A DNA stretch of 18,731 bases from an uncultured Solirubrobacteraceae bacterium (GTDB lineage Bacteria > Actinomycetota > Thermoleophilia > Solirubrobacterales > Solirubrobacteraceae). Where the stretch lies: assembly GCA_902806215.1 (NCBI GenBank), contig CADCVT010000332.1, forward strand, positions 1 to 18,731, read 5' to 3'. The stretch's first letter is position 1. Every line of letters begins with the position of its first letter. The notes under the pieces are model-generated. The model was not told where the DNA came from and ran no database searches. It was given only the letters and a program-made list of their open reading frames with translations. The translations under genes were made by a program, and so were the position numbers. Shown here one piece after another: positions 7,655 through 14,127 of the stretch.

Positions 7655-8002
7655 CTACGTGGCCATGCCATCGCCACCGGGGCTGACGACGGACGAGCCG
7701 CCGTCGCCGGGAACGATGCACTGGGACAGCGCCGGCGAGTTCGCCGCCGCGTTGATCAGTCCCGCTCCCCGACCGCGATGCGCCTTCAGGTTCTCCTGAT
7801 AGCGCGCGGCCGGACCGGTGTCACCGAACGAGCTCGAATCGAGGTTGCCCTCGCCCGAGGCGTTGTTCGCCGTCGCCTGGTTGCAGACGGCAACGCCCGT
7901 GCTCGACGTGGTCGCCGGCTTGGCCATGGCGGCCGGAGCGCTCACGGCGAACGCCGCGATCGTGCCGACCATGATGATCCTCAGGGTGTTGCCGTTGTGC
8001 AT
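7655..8002 (-). CDS. small secreted protein, paralogue A, under a c-di-GMP-I riboswitch
   Basis: The 115-residue protein starts MHNGNTLRIIMVGTIAAFAV followed by SAPAAMA, a Sec signal peptide probably cut after AMA. The mature protein is about 88 residues, with VAVCNQATANNASGEGNLDSS, then ARYQENLKAHRGRGAGLINA and SPALSQC. The two cysteines and the AHRGxGAGLINAA motif are shared with the adjacent paralogue at 7200-7550. The tail is Gly/Ser-rich. I do not recognise the family. The start is supported by AGGA six bases before the ATG. The 5' leader carries a GEMM-I aptamer, so its output should respond to c-di-GMP. That suggests a cell-surface or matrix role, which is inference from the known regulon of these riboswitches, not from the protein itself. 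Confidence 0.88.
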   Translation of the reverse strand: MHNGNTLRIIMVGTIAAFAVSAPAAMAKPATTSSTGVAVCNQATANNASGEGNLDSSSFGDTGPAARYQENLKAHRGRGAGLINAAANSPALSQCIVPGDGGSSVVSPGGDGMAT

Positions 8003-8017
8003 GCGATGTCCTATCGC
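8003..8017 (-). promoter_or_regulatory. small hairpin presenting the ribosome site of paralogue A
   Basis: On the minus strand GCGAT-AGGAC-ATCGC forms a five-pair hairpin with the Shine-Dalgarno AGGA (8012-8009) in its loop, directly before the ATG at 8002. The riboswitch P1 5' strand (GCGAT, 8101-8097) could pair with the same ATCGC. It is therefore a candidate translational expression platform; the direction of control cannot be read from sequence. Confidence 0.45.
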
Positions 8018-8019
8018 TC

Positions 8020-8101
8020 GCGACGGCAGCTGAGCCGCCTCACATCCATGTGAGGCCTCTGGCTTTGCGTCCCCGCCTCACGACGGGTTTGCCCTTATCG
8101 C
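8020..8101 (-). ncRNA. c-di-GMP-I riboswitch (GEMM-I aptamer)
   Basis: The minus strand carries the conserved GEMM-I core in order. GGGCAAACC (8094-8086) is followed by a hairpin CCCGTC-GTGA-GGCGGG (8087-8072) closed by a GNRA tetraloop. Then come GACGCAAAGCC (8071-8061), AGAGGCCT and a long stem with perfect arms (CCTCACAT/ATGTGAGG, within 8037-8056). Last is GGCGGC-TCA-GCTGCC (8039-8025), corresponding to the 3' conserved helix. GCGAT (8101-8097) and GTCGC (8024-8020) close P1 with four Watson-Crick pairs and one G-U pair. The order, spacing and tetraloop match the class that binds c-di-GMP in the leaders of motility, adhesion and surface-protein genes. It lies 18 bases before the ATG of the small secreted protein. 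No intrinsic terminator lies between, so control of translation is more likely than control of termination. Confidence 0.94.
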
Positions 8102-8174
8102 CTGGGTTCGGAGTCCTTGTCGGACGCTGCACGCCGACCCTGAGAGACCGTTGCCGTGATCTGGACGGACGGCG

Positions 8175-8180
8175 TATCGT
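8175..8180 (+). promoter_or_regulatory. putative -10 box of the alpha/beta hydrolase gene (leaderless type)
   Basis: TATCGT lies exactly 8 bases before the GTG at 8189, with no ribosome site between. It supports choosing GTG 8189 over GTG 8156 as the start. Confidence 0.45.
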
Positions 8181-8188
8181 CCAGCGCC

Positions 8189-8995
8189 GTGGCCGCTCTC
8201 GCCTACTCGGAAGCGGGTGATCCGGACGCTCCGGTCGCGCTCCTGGTGCACGGCTATCCGAACTCGTCGTACCTGTGGCGTGACTGCCTCGAGCCGATCG
8301 CCGCCGCGGGGTGGCGCGCGGTCGCGCCCGACCTCCCCGGCTTCGGAGACTCACCCCTGACCCCGGGCGCGCGCGGGACGTGGGCCGACCACGTCGCGGC
8401 GCTCGACGACTTCGTCGCGCGCGAGGCGCTCGCCCCGGTCGCGCTCGTCGCGCACGACTGGGGCGCGCTCATCGGGCTGCGCTGGGCGTGCGAGCGCACC
8501 TACGCGGTCCGGGCGCTGGCGATCATGGGATCGGGGTTCTTCCCCGACGGCCGCTGGCACGGCCTCGCGCAGGGCCTGCGCACCCTCGGCGAGGGCGAGC
8601 AGCTGCTCGACGCGCTCACGCGCGAGTCGTTCGGCGAGCTGCTGCGCTCGGCGTCGCCCCGCGTGACCGACGACGCGATCGATGAGTACTGGAAGGCGTA
8701 CGACGGGCCGCAGCGCCGGCGGGCGCACCTCGCGCTCTACCGGTCGGGCGAGTTCTCCGAGCTTCAGGCCTACGAAGGTGCGCTCGCGGCGATGGACGTC
8801 CCGACGCTGCTGCTCTGGGGCGAGAACGACGCGTTCGCGCCGGTCGCGGGCGCGTTTCGCTTCAAGCGCGAGATCCCGCACGCCGAGCTGGTCGTCGTCG
8901 AGGGGGCCGGGCACTTCCTCCACGAGGACGCGCCGGACCGGGTCGCGGCCGAGCTATCCCGCTTCCTCGGTACGGTGAGGGCAGGTGTTCGGTGA
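8189..8995 (+). CDS. alpha/beta hydrolase, epoxide hydrolase/haloalkane dehalogenase-like
   Basis: The 268-residue protein has the full alpha/beta hydrolase layout. The oxyanion-site motif is HGYPNSSYLW (about 21-30), followed by APDLPGFGDS. The nucleophile elbow is VAHDWGALIG with Asp (D90) in place of Ser. The acid lies in LLWGENDAFAP and the catalytic His in GAGHFLHEDAP. An Asp nucleophile is characteristic of epoxide hydrolases and haloalkane dehalogenases. SSYLWR recalls dehalogenases, but their halide-binding Asn (HGNP) is Tyr here, which favours epoxide hydrolase or a relative. The substrate is unknown. I chose GTG 8189 because the conserved AALAYSEAGDPDAP begins there; GTG 8156 would add 11 residues. 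Its 3' end overlaps the M50 protease gene by 11 bases, so the two are probably co-expressed. Confidence 0.88.
   Translation: MAALAYSEAGDPDAPVALLVHGYPNSSYLWRDCLEPIAAAGWRAVAPDLPGFGDSPLTPGARGTWADHVAALDDFVAREALAPVALVAHDWGALIGLRWACERTYAVRALAIMGSGFFPDGRWHGLAQGLRTLGEGEQLLDALTRESFGELLRSASPRVTDDAIDEYWKAYDGPQRRRAHLALYRSGEFSELQAYEGALAAMDVPTLLLWGENDAFAPVAGAFRFKREIPHAELVVVEGAGHFLHEDAPDRVAAELSRFLGTVRAGVR
8971..8976 (+). promoter_or_regulatory. putative internal -10 box, or ribosome-site context, before the M50 protease gene
   Basis: TACGGT lies 8 bases before the GTG at 8985, inside the end of the hydrolase gene. GAGGG (8977-8981) follows it and could instead act as a close ribosome site. The two readings cannot be separated from sequence alone. 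Confidence 0.3.
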
Positions 8996-10139
8996 ACGAT
9001 CGATCCAGCTCGCCCGGATCGGCGGCATCCGTGTCGGCGCGAGCCTCAGCTGGTTCCTGTTCCTCGGGCTCGCGATCTGGTTCGGCGCCGGCTGGTTCGA
9101 GGACCGCCTCGGCAGCGACGCGGGCTCGACCGCGTTCATCGCCGCCGTGGCCGCCGCGTTCCTCTACTTCGGCTCGATCGTGCTCCACGAGCTCGGCCAC
9201 GCCTTCGAGGCGCGGCGCAACGGGATCGACGTCGAAGGCGTCGACCTGTGGATCTTCGGCGGCCTCGCGCGGCTGAGCCGCGACTCGAAGACCCCGGGCG
9301 AGGAGTTCAAGGTCGCGGTCGCCGGGCCGCTCGCGAACCTCATCATCATCCTCGTCTGCCTGGCGGTGACGGCCGCGCTCGTCGGTACCGACCGCGCGCT
9401 CGAGGTCGCGAGCCTGTCGGACGACTCGACGATCTCGGCGGTCGAGCTCGTCATCGGCTTCACCGCGACGATGAACTTCCTCATCCTCGTGTTCAACCTC
9501 GTCCCGGCGTTCCCGCTCGACGGCGGGCGGATCGCGCGGGCGATCGTGTGGAGGATCTCGGGCGACCGCAACCGCGGGACGGTCGTGTCGGCGTGGCTCG
9601 GGCAGGGCTTCGGCGTCCTGCTCATCGGGCTCGCCGCCTACATCTGGTTCGTCGGGGACGACCCCGGCAGCGCCATCTGGACCGGGGTCGTCGGCTGGCT
9701 CATCATGGCCGGCGCCAGGAGCGCCGCCGTGAGCGCCCGCGTGTCCGATCGCCTGGAGGGCGTGACCGTCGGCGACATCATGGACGTACACCCGAGGACG
9801 ATGCCCGCGACCACCCGTCTGATCGACGCCGAGGAGCAGTTCTTCGCCCCGCACGACGCGCCGTGGATCGCCGTCGTCGACGACGGCGGCCGCCTGCTCG
9901 AGATCGCCGAGCGCGAGCGCGTGCGCGAGGCCATCGACGGCGGGCGTCCCGTGCTCGAGTCGCGCGACGTCCTCACCCCCGGCGAGCCCGTCGGGACCGA
10001 CCAGCCGCTCGAGGCGGTCATCCGCTCGGAGCCGCTGACTCGGCTTGGAGCTGTCATGGCGGTCGACGGCGAGGGCGTCCTGCGAGGCGTCCTCACCGTC
10101 GAGCAGGTGCGGCGAGCCCTCGCGGCGGCGACGGCCTAG
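8985..10139 (+). CDS. M50 family site-2-type membrane metalloprotease with CBS domains
   Basis: The 384-residue protein is an intramembrane zinc protease. The zinc motif HELGH (68-72) sits in a membrane helix (YFGSIVLHELGHAFEARRNG). The third ligand is D179 in NLVPAFPLDGGR, the family's NPxxPLDGG-type motif. Hydrophobic segments near 20-36, 50-70, 108-133, 155-172 and 198-235 give about five or six membrane spans. The C-terminal part from about 245 (VTVGDIMDVHPRTMPATTRL, then LGAVMAVDGEGVLRGVLTVEQV) is a CBS pair. This is the FtsH-independent group 3 type (spoIVFB/Rip-like with CBS), in which nucleotide binding may gate activity. Substrates such as anti-sigma factors are typical of the family, but none is identifiable here. 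The start overlaps the hydrolase gene by 11 bases. Confidence 0.93.
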   Translation: MFGERSIQLARIGGIRVGASLSWFLFLGLAIWFGAGWFEDRLGSDAGSTAFIAAVAAAFLYFGSIVLHELGHAFEARRNGIDVEGVDLWIFGGLARLSRDSKTPGEEFKVAVAGPLANLIIILVCLAVTAALVGTDRALEVASLSDDSTISAVELVIGFTATMNFLILVFNLVPAFPLDGGRIARAIVWRISGDRNRGTVVSAWLGQGFGVLLIGLAAYIWFVGDDPGSAIWTGVVGWLIMAGARSAAVSARVSDRLEGVTVGDIMDVHPRTMPATTRLIDAEEQFFAPHDAPWIAVVDDGGRLLEIAERERVREAIDGGRPVLESRDVLTPGEPVGTDQPLEAVIRSEPLTRLGAVMAVDGEGVLRGVLTVEQVRRALAAATA

Positions 10140-10140
10140 A

Positions 10141-10146
10141 TATCTT
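10141..10146 (+). promoter_or_regulatory. putative -10 box of the sdh operon (leaderless type)
   Basis: TATCTT, directly after the stop of the M50 gene, lies 9 bases before the sdhA ATG. No ribosome site is visible in the 16-base gap, so the operon may start as a leaderless transcript. Confidence 0.4.
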
Positions 10147-10155
10147 CCTGCGCCG

Positions 10156-11856
10156 ATGCCCTCACACGACGTCCTGATCATCGGCGCCGGCCTCGCGGGC
10201 CAGCGCGCCGCCCTCGCCGCCGCGGACGCCGGCGCGACGGTCGCGATCATGAGCAAGGTCCACCCCGTTCGCTCCCATTCCGTCGCTGCCGCCGGGGGAA
10301 TCAACGCCGCGCTGAAGCCCGAGGACACGTGGGAGTCGCACGCCTTCGACACCGTCAAGGGGTCGGACTACCTGGGCGACCAGGACGCGATCGAGATCAT
10401 GGCCCGTGAGGCGCCGAACGAGATCATCCACCTCGAGCACATCGGCGTGACGTTCCATCGCAACGATCGCGGCGAGCTCGGCACGCGCGCCTTCGGCGGC
10501 GCCTCCCAGGCGCGCACGTACTACGTGGCCGACATCACCGGCCAGGCGATCCTCCACGTGCTCTACGAGCAGCTCATGAAGTACAGCACCACGGTGGATC
10601 GCTTCGAGGAGTGGTTCACCACCTCGCTCATCACCGACGAGAGCGGGTCGTGCGTCGGCTGCATCGCCCGCGACATCCGCACCGGCCAGATGGAGATCTT
10701 CCGCGCGAAGAACGTCATCCTCGCCTCGGGCGGCGCCGGCCAGGCGTGGAAGCCGACCACCAACGGCCTCATCTGCACCGGCGACGGCATCAGCCAGGCG
10801 TACCGCCTCGGCGCGCCGCTCATGGACATGGAGATGGTGCAGTACCACCCGACCACGCTGGTCGAGAACGGGTTCCTCATCACCGAGGGCGCCCGCGGCG
10901 AGGGCGCGCACCTGCTCAACGGCGACGGCGACCGCTTCATGGAGAAGTACGCGCCGAACAAGCTCGAGCTCGCCTCGCGCGACGTCGTCTCGCGCGCCGA
11001 GCAGACCGAGATCAACGAGGGCCGCGGCGCCGGCCCCGACGGCGTCGGCATCTACCTCGACGTCACCGTCGTCCCGAAGAAGCGCACGCTCGAGGCGCTG
11101 CGCGAGATCGTGAACATCGGCAAGGACTTCGCCGGCACGGACATCACGAAGGACCCGATCCTCATCCGCCCGGGCCAGCACTACATCATGGGCGGCGTGA
11201 AGACCGACGCGTGGGGCGCGACCCCGGTCGAGGGCCTCTACGCGGCCGGCGAGGTCGCGTGCGTCTCGGTCCACGGCGGCAACCGCCTCGGCGCGAACTC
11301 GCTGCTCGACACGCTCATCTTCGGGCGCCGCGCCGGCGAGCACGCCGCGCAGCGCGCCGCCTCGATGTCGATGCCGGCCGGCAAGCTCGGCGAGACCGAG
11401 CTCAAGCGCGACGTCGCCCAGATCGACGAGATCATCAACCGGCCGAAGACCGGCCGCCGCGTCTCGGCGATCAAGGACGAGCTCGGCACGATGATGAACC
11501 AGAACGTCGCCGTGTTCCGCGACGAGGCCGGTCTCCAGAAGGCGCACGAGATCGTCCACCGCCTCAAGGAGGAGGCCGCCACCGCGTGGATCGACGATCG
11601 CGGGACGGTCTTCAACCAGGACGTGCTGGGAGCGATCGAGCTGGGGTACCTGCTCGACACCGCCGAGGCGACGGTCCTGAGCGCGATCGAGCGCAAGGAG
11701 TCGCGCGGCGCCCACACGCGCATGGACTTCCCCGACCGCAACGACGACGAGTGGCTCAAGCACATCAACGTCACCCGCAACGGTGGCGACGAGGCCGCCG
11801 TGTCCTACTCCCCCGTGACGATCACCAAGTGGCAGCCTGAAGAGAGGAAGTACTGA
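10156..11856 (+). CDS. sdhA: succinate dehydrogenase/fumarate reductase flavoprotein subunit
   Basis: The 566-residue protein catalyses succinate/fumarate interconversion with covalently bound FAD. The N-terminal DVLIIGAGLAGQRAALAAAD is the FAD-binding Rossmann motif. H41 in RSHSVAAAGGINA is the expected FAD-linked histidine. Active-site stretches include MEMVQYHPTTLVENGFLITEGARGEGA, YIMGGVKTD and SVHGGNRLGANSLLDTLIFGRRAG. The ATG at 10156 begins the Rossmann fold; the open frame runs upstream over the M50 gene and is not used. There is no export signal, so the enzyme faces the cytoplasm. It is first of three overlapping genes, and its TGA overlaps the next ATG. The class E-type partners suggest reduction of menaquinone rather than ubiquinone, which is inference. 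Confidence 0.96.
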   Translation: MPSHDVLIIGAGLAGQRAALAAADAGATVAIMSKVHPVRSHSVAAAGGINAALKPEDTWESHAFDTVKGSDYLGDQDAIEIMAREAPNEIIHLEHIGVTFHRNDRGELGTRAFGGASQARTYYVADITGQAILHVLYEQLMKYSTTVDRFEEWFTTSLITDESGSCVGCIARDIRTGQMEIFRAKNVILASGGAGQAWKPTTNGLICTGDGISQAYRLGAPLMDMEMVQYHPTTLVENGFLITEGARGEGAHLLNGDGDRFMEKYAPNKLELASRDVVSRAEQTEINEGRGAGPDGVGIYLDVTVVPKKRTLEALREIVNIGKDFAGTDITKDPILIRPGQHYIMGGVKTDAWGATPVEGLYAAGEVACVSVHGGNRLGANSLLDTLIFGRRAGEHAAQRAASMSMPAGKLGETELKRDVAQIDEIINRPKTGRRVSAIKDELGTMMNQNVAVFRDEAGLQKAHEIVHRLKEEAATAWIDDRGTVFNQDVLGAIELGYLLDTAEATVLSAIERKESRGAHTRMDFPDRNDDEWLKHINVTRNGGDEAAVSYSPVTITKWQPEERKY

Positions 11857-13019
11857 TGCCGGAGTACACGCTTCGGATCCGCCGCTACGACCCGGAATCG
11901 GGTCAGCCTCCCTATTGGGACGAGCACACCGTCAACCTCGAGGGGCACCGCTCCGTCCTCGAGGGCATCCTCCAGGCCAAGAACGAGTCCGACGGCTCGA
12001 TCGGCGTCCGCTGCTCCTGCCGTGCCGCGATCTGCGGCTCGTGCGGCGTCAGCATCAACGGCCAGAGCGGTCTCGCCTGCCACACGCACCTCGACAAGGC
12101 CGCCGCCCACGGGCGCGACGGCGTGATCGAGGTCGAGCCGATGAACAACATGCCGGTGATCAAGGACCTGATCACCGACATGGAGGCGGTCCACTGGAAG
12201 AAGATCCAGCGCGTCACGCCGTGGCTCATCCACAAGGAGCCCGTGCCCGAGCGCGAGTACATCGTGCCGCACGAGAACATGGTCGACATCACGCAGTCGA
12301 TGGCGTGCATCCAGTGCGCCGCCTGCGTCTCGTCGTGCCTGTCGATGGAGGTCGACCCGCTCTTCATCGGCCCGGCCGCGCTGGCCAAGGCCTACCGCTT
12401 CGTGGGCGACCCCCGCGACGCCGCGCAGGAGGACCGCCTGCGCGACCTCGCCGAGGATCCGCACGGCATGTACGACTGCACCCACTGCTTCTCGTGCATC
12501 GAGGCGTGCCCCAAGGGCGTCGCCCCGATGAACCAGATCATGCGGCTGCGGCGCGTCGCCGGCGACCACAAGATCGTCGACCGCAACAACGGCCACCGCC
12601 ACGAGGCCGCGTTCGTCACGCTCATCAAGGGCTACGGCCTGCTGCACGAGGCCGAGCTGCTGCCGCGGTCCTACGGCGGCGACTCGTGGTTCGGCAAGTT
12701 CCACCCCGCCGCGGGCCAGGAGCTGCTGTCGTCGTTCCCGGTCGTGGTCAAGGGCCTCATGCGGCGCAAGATGAACCCGAAGATCGCGCTGCTCGGGCAC
12801 AAGCTCGACAAGCCCGACCTCAACCAGGTCAAGTCGATCTACGACACGGTCCACGGCAAGGACCAGCGCAACGAGCTCAACCTGTACATCTCCGGCTACG
12901 ACGAGGACGACGCCGACGGCTCCGGCGATCAGGTCCCCGTCGGCGGCGAGCTCAACGCCGGGAACGCACCGGACGCCGGCTCCCCCGGCCTGGACGCAGA
13001 GGACTCCCCCACCCGATGA
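11856..13019 (+). CDS. sdhB: succinate dehydrogenase/fumarate reductase iron-sulfur subunit, class E-like with C-terminal extension
   Basis: The 387-residue protein carries electrons from the flavoprotein toward the quinone-reactive subunit. The [2Fe-2S] ligands are C55, C60, C63 and C75 (SCRAAICGSCGVSINGQSG). The bacterial ferredoxin part has C151, C154, C157 and C161 (ACIQCAACVSSC), then C208, C211, C214 and C218 (DCTHCFSCIEACPKG). C211 is the extra cysteine that ordinary SdhB lacks (E. coli has Ile209), so the usual [3Fe-4S] centre is probably a second [4Fe-4S], as known for class E enzymes. The protein is about 130-150 residues longer than E. coli SdhB and ends in an acidic, disordered tail. 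AGAGGAAG sits 5 bases before the ATG. It overlaps sdhA by one base and the next gene by four (ATGA). Confidence 0.95.
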   Translation: MPEYTLRIRRYDPESGQPPYWDEHTVNLEGHRSVLEGILQAKNESDGSIGVRCSCRAAICGSCGVSINGQSGLACHTHLDKAAAHGRDGVIEVEPMNNMPVIKDLITDMEAVHWKKIQRVTPWLIHKEPVPEREYIVPHENMVDITQSMACIQCAACVSSCLSMEVDPLFIGPAALAKAYRFVGDPRDAAQEDRLRDLAEDPHGMYDCTHCFSCIEACPKGVAPMNQIMRLRRVAGDHKIVDRNNGHRHEAAFVTLIKGYGLLHEAELLPRSYGGDSWFGKFHPAAGQELLSSFPVVVKGLMRRKMNPKIALLGHKLDKPDLNQVKSIYDTVHGKDQRNELNLYISGYDEDDADGSGDQVPVGGELNAGNAPDAGSPGLDAEDSPTR

Positions 13020-13933
13020 AGGTCGCCTACTGGCCCGGCTGCGTCAGCCGCGGCTTCACCCCCGAGCTCCACGGATCGATGGCGAAGGTCGCCCCGCTCC
13101 TCGACATCGAGCTCATCGAGCTCGACCGCGCGAACTGCTGCGGCGCCGGCGTCATCGCCGAGCACAACCAGGAGCTCGCCGACACGCTCAACGCGCGCAC
13201 GTTCGCGCTGGCCCAGCAGACCGACGCGATGATGATGAACATCTGCTCGACCTGCCAGGGCTCGCAGACCGAGTGCCAGGAGCGCCTGGACGCGAACGCG
13301 GAGTACCGCGAGGTCATCAACGAGAACCTCGACAAGGCCGAGTCGGGCATGCGGTACGAGAAGGGCCAGGTCGTCAACAAGAACTTCCTCTGGCTGCTCG
13401 TCGAGGACATCGGCCTCGAGAAGCTGCGCTCGATGGTCAAGCGCCCGCTGAAGGACCTGCGCGTCGGGCCGTTCTACGGCTGCTACATCATCCGGCCCAC
13501 CGACCGGCTGGGCATCGACGAGCAGTACCCGCGCGATCGCTACCTCCACATGCTCATCGAGGCCCTCGGCGGCACCGTGATCGAGTACGCCGGCCAGCAC
13601 AAGTGCTGCGGCTTCCCGATCATCACGATGAACAAGGAGGCGTCGCTCAAGCAGGCCGCGCGCCACCTGGGCGACGCGATGGACGCCGAGGCCGACTGCC
13701 TCGTCACGCCGTGCCCGCTGTGCCACCTGAACCTCGACCTCCAGCAGCCGCTCGCCGAGCGCGTCGCCGGGCGTGACCTCGGGCTGCCGGTGCTCCACCT
13801 GCCGCAGCTCGTCGGGCTCGCGCTGGGCCTCTCCCCGGAGGAGCTCGGCTTCGGCAGGCACGTCGCGAAGCCCACGACCGTGATCGACTGGTCGAATGCG
13901 GTGGTGGCGGGCGTCGGCTCCGAAGGTTGGTGA
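13016..13933 (+). CDS. CCG-domain (HdrB-like) third subunit of class E-like succinate dehydrogenase
   Basis: The 305-residue protein has two cysteine-rich CCG domains. The first is C9-x31-C41C42-x34-C77-x2-C80 and the second C156-x40-C197C198-x34-C233-x2-C236. This matches heterodisulfide reductase subunit B and the SdhE/MfrE subunit of class E succinate:quinone oxidoreductases (archaeal Sulfolobus type, Campylobacter Mfr type). No transmembrane helix is visible and no haem-binding anchor gene follows, so this subunit is expected to replace SdhC/SdhD at the membrane surface and pass electrons to quinone. The ATG overlaps the sdhB stop (ATGA). A strong hairpin starts 2 bases after the stop. 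It is often named after HdrB in annotations; SdhE here is not the flavinylation factor of that name. Confidence 0.93.
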   Translation: MKVAYWPGCVSRGFTPELHGSMAKVAPLLDIELIELDRANCCGAGVIAEHNQELADTLNARTFALAQQTDAMMMNICSTCQGSQTECQERLDANAEYREVINENLDKAESGMRYEKGQVVNKNFLWLLVEDIGLEKLRSMVKRPLKDLRVGPFYGCYIIRPTDRLGIDEQYPRDRYLHMLIEALGGTVIEYAGQHKCCGFPIITMNKEASLKQAARHLGDAMDAEADCLVTPCPLCHLNLDLQQPLAERVAGRDLGLPVLHLPQLVGLALGLSPEELGFGRHVAKPTTVIDWSNAVVAGVGSEGW

Positions 13934-14075
13934 AGACGAGCGTCGCGAGTCCGCGACGTCGTCCGCACCAGCCTTGCCGCAGGACATGGACCGGGGCGCC
14001 GCCGAGATGCAGCGGCGCCTCGACGAGGCCCGGCGCGCGCTGAGGGACCGGATCCCTCCTCCCGCCGACGACTGA
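13896..14075 (+). CDS. possible small protein after the sdh operon (doubtful)
   Basis: A 59-residue frame starts at ATG 13896 inside the end of the CCG-domain gene. A second ATG at 13986 would give 29 residues: MDRGAAEMQRRLDEARRALR, then DRIPPPADD. The C-terminal part looks like a charged amphipathic helix with good codon-position bias, unlike a random frame. Against it, the sdh terminator hairpin lies within the longer version and neither start has a strong ribosome site. I do not recognise it. The short version is the more likely gene if any exists. Confidence 0.3.
   Translation: MRWWRASAPKVGEDERRESATSSAPALPQDMDRGAAEMQRRLDEARRALRDRIPPPADD
13935..13963 (+). terminator. hairpin terminator of the sdh operon
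   Basis: GACGA-(G)-CGTCGCG (13935-13947) pairs with CGCGACGTCGTC (13952-13963) across the tetraloop AGTC. This gives twelve pairs with one bulged G at 13940. It begins 2 bases after the stop of the third sdh gene. There is no T tract. Confidence 0.75.
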
Positions 14076-14079
14076 CGGC

Positions 14080-14095
14080 TGTGACCGCACTCACA
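14080..14095. promoter_or_regulatory. CRP-type palindrome upstream of the adenylate cyclase gene
   Basis: TGTGA-CCGCAC-TCACA matches the cAMP-receptor-protein consensus TGTGA-N6-TCACA at all ten half-site bases. Its centre is about 52 bases upstream of the cyclase ATG, and also of the predicted start site if the transcript is leaderless. That is one helical turn upstream of the class II activator position. Mycobacterial CRP uses the same consensus. The regulator is not in the window. Confidence 0.65.
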
Positions 14096-14127
14096 CCCGC
14101 TCTGGCGCCCCTGACGGGTTCGGCGGG

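Noticed and set aside
8037..8056. Perfect palindrome with 9-base arms (GCCTCACAT/ATGTGAGGC) in the intergenic region, looking like a repressor operator.
   Set aside because: It falls inside the c-di-GMP-I aptamer as one of its stems, with the conserved core segments on both sides, so RNA structure explains it.
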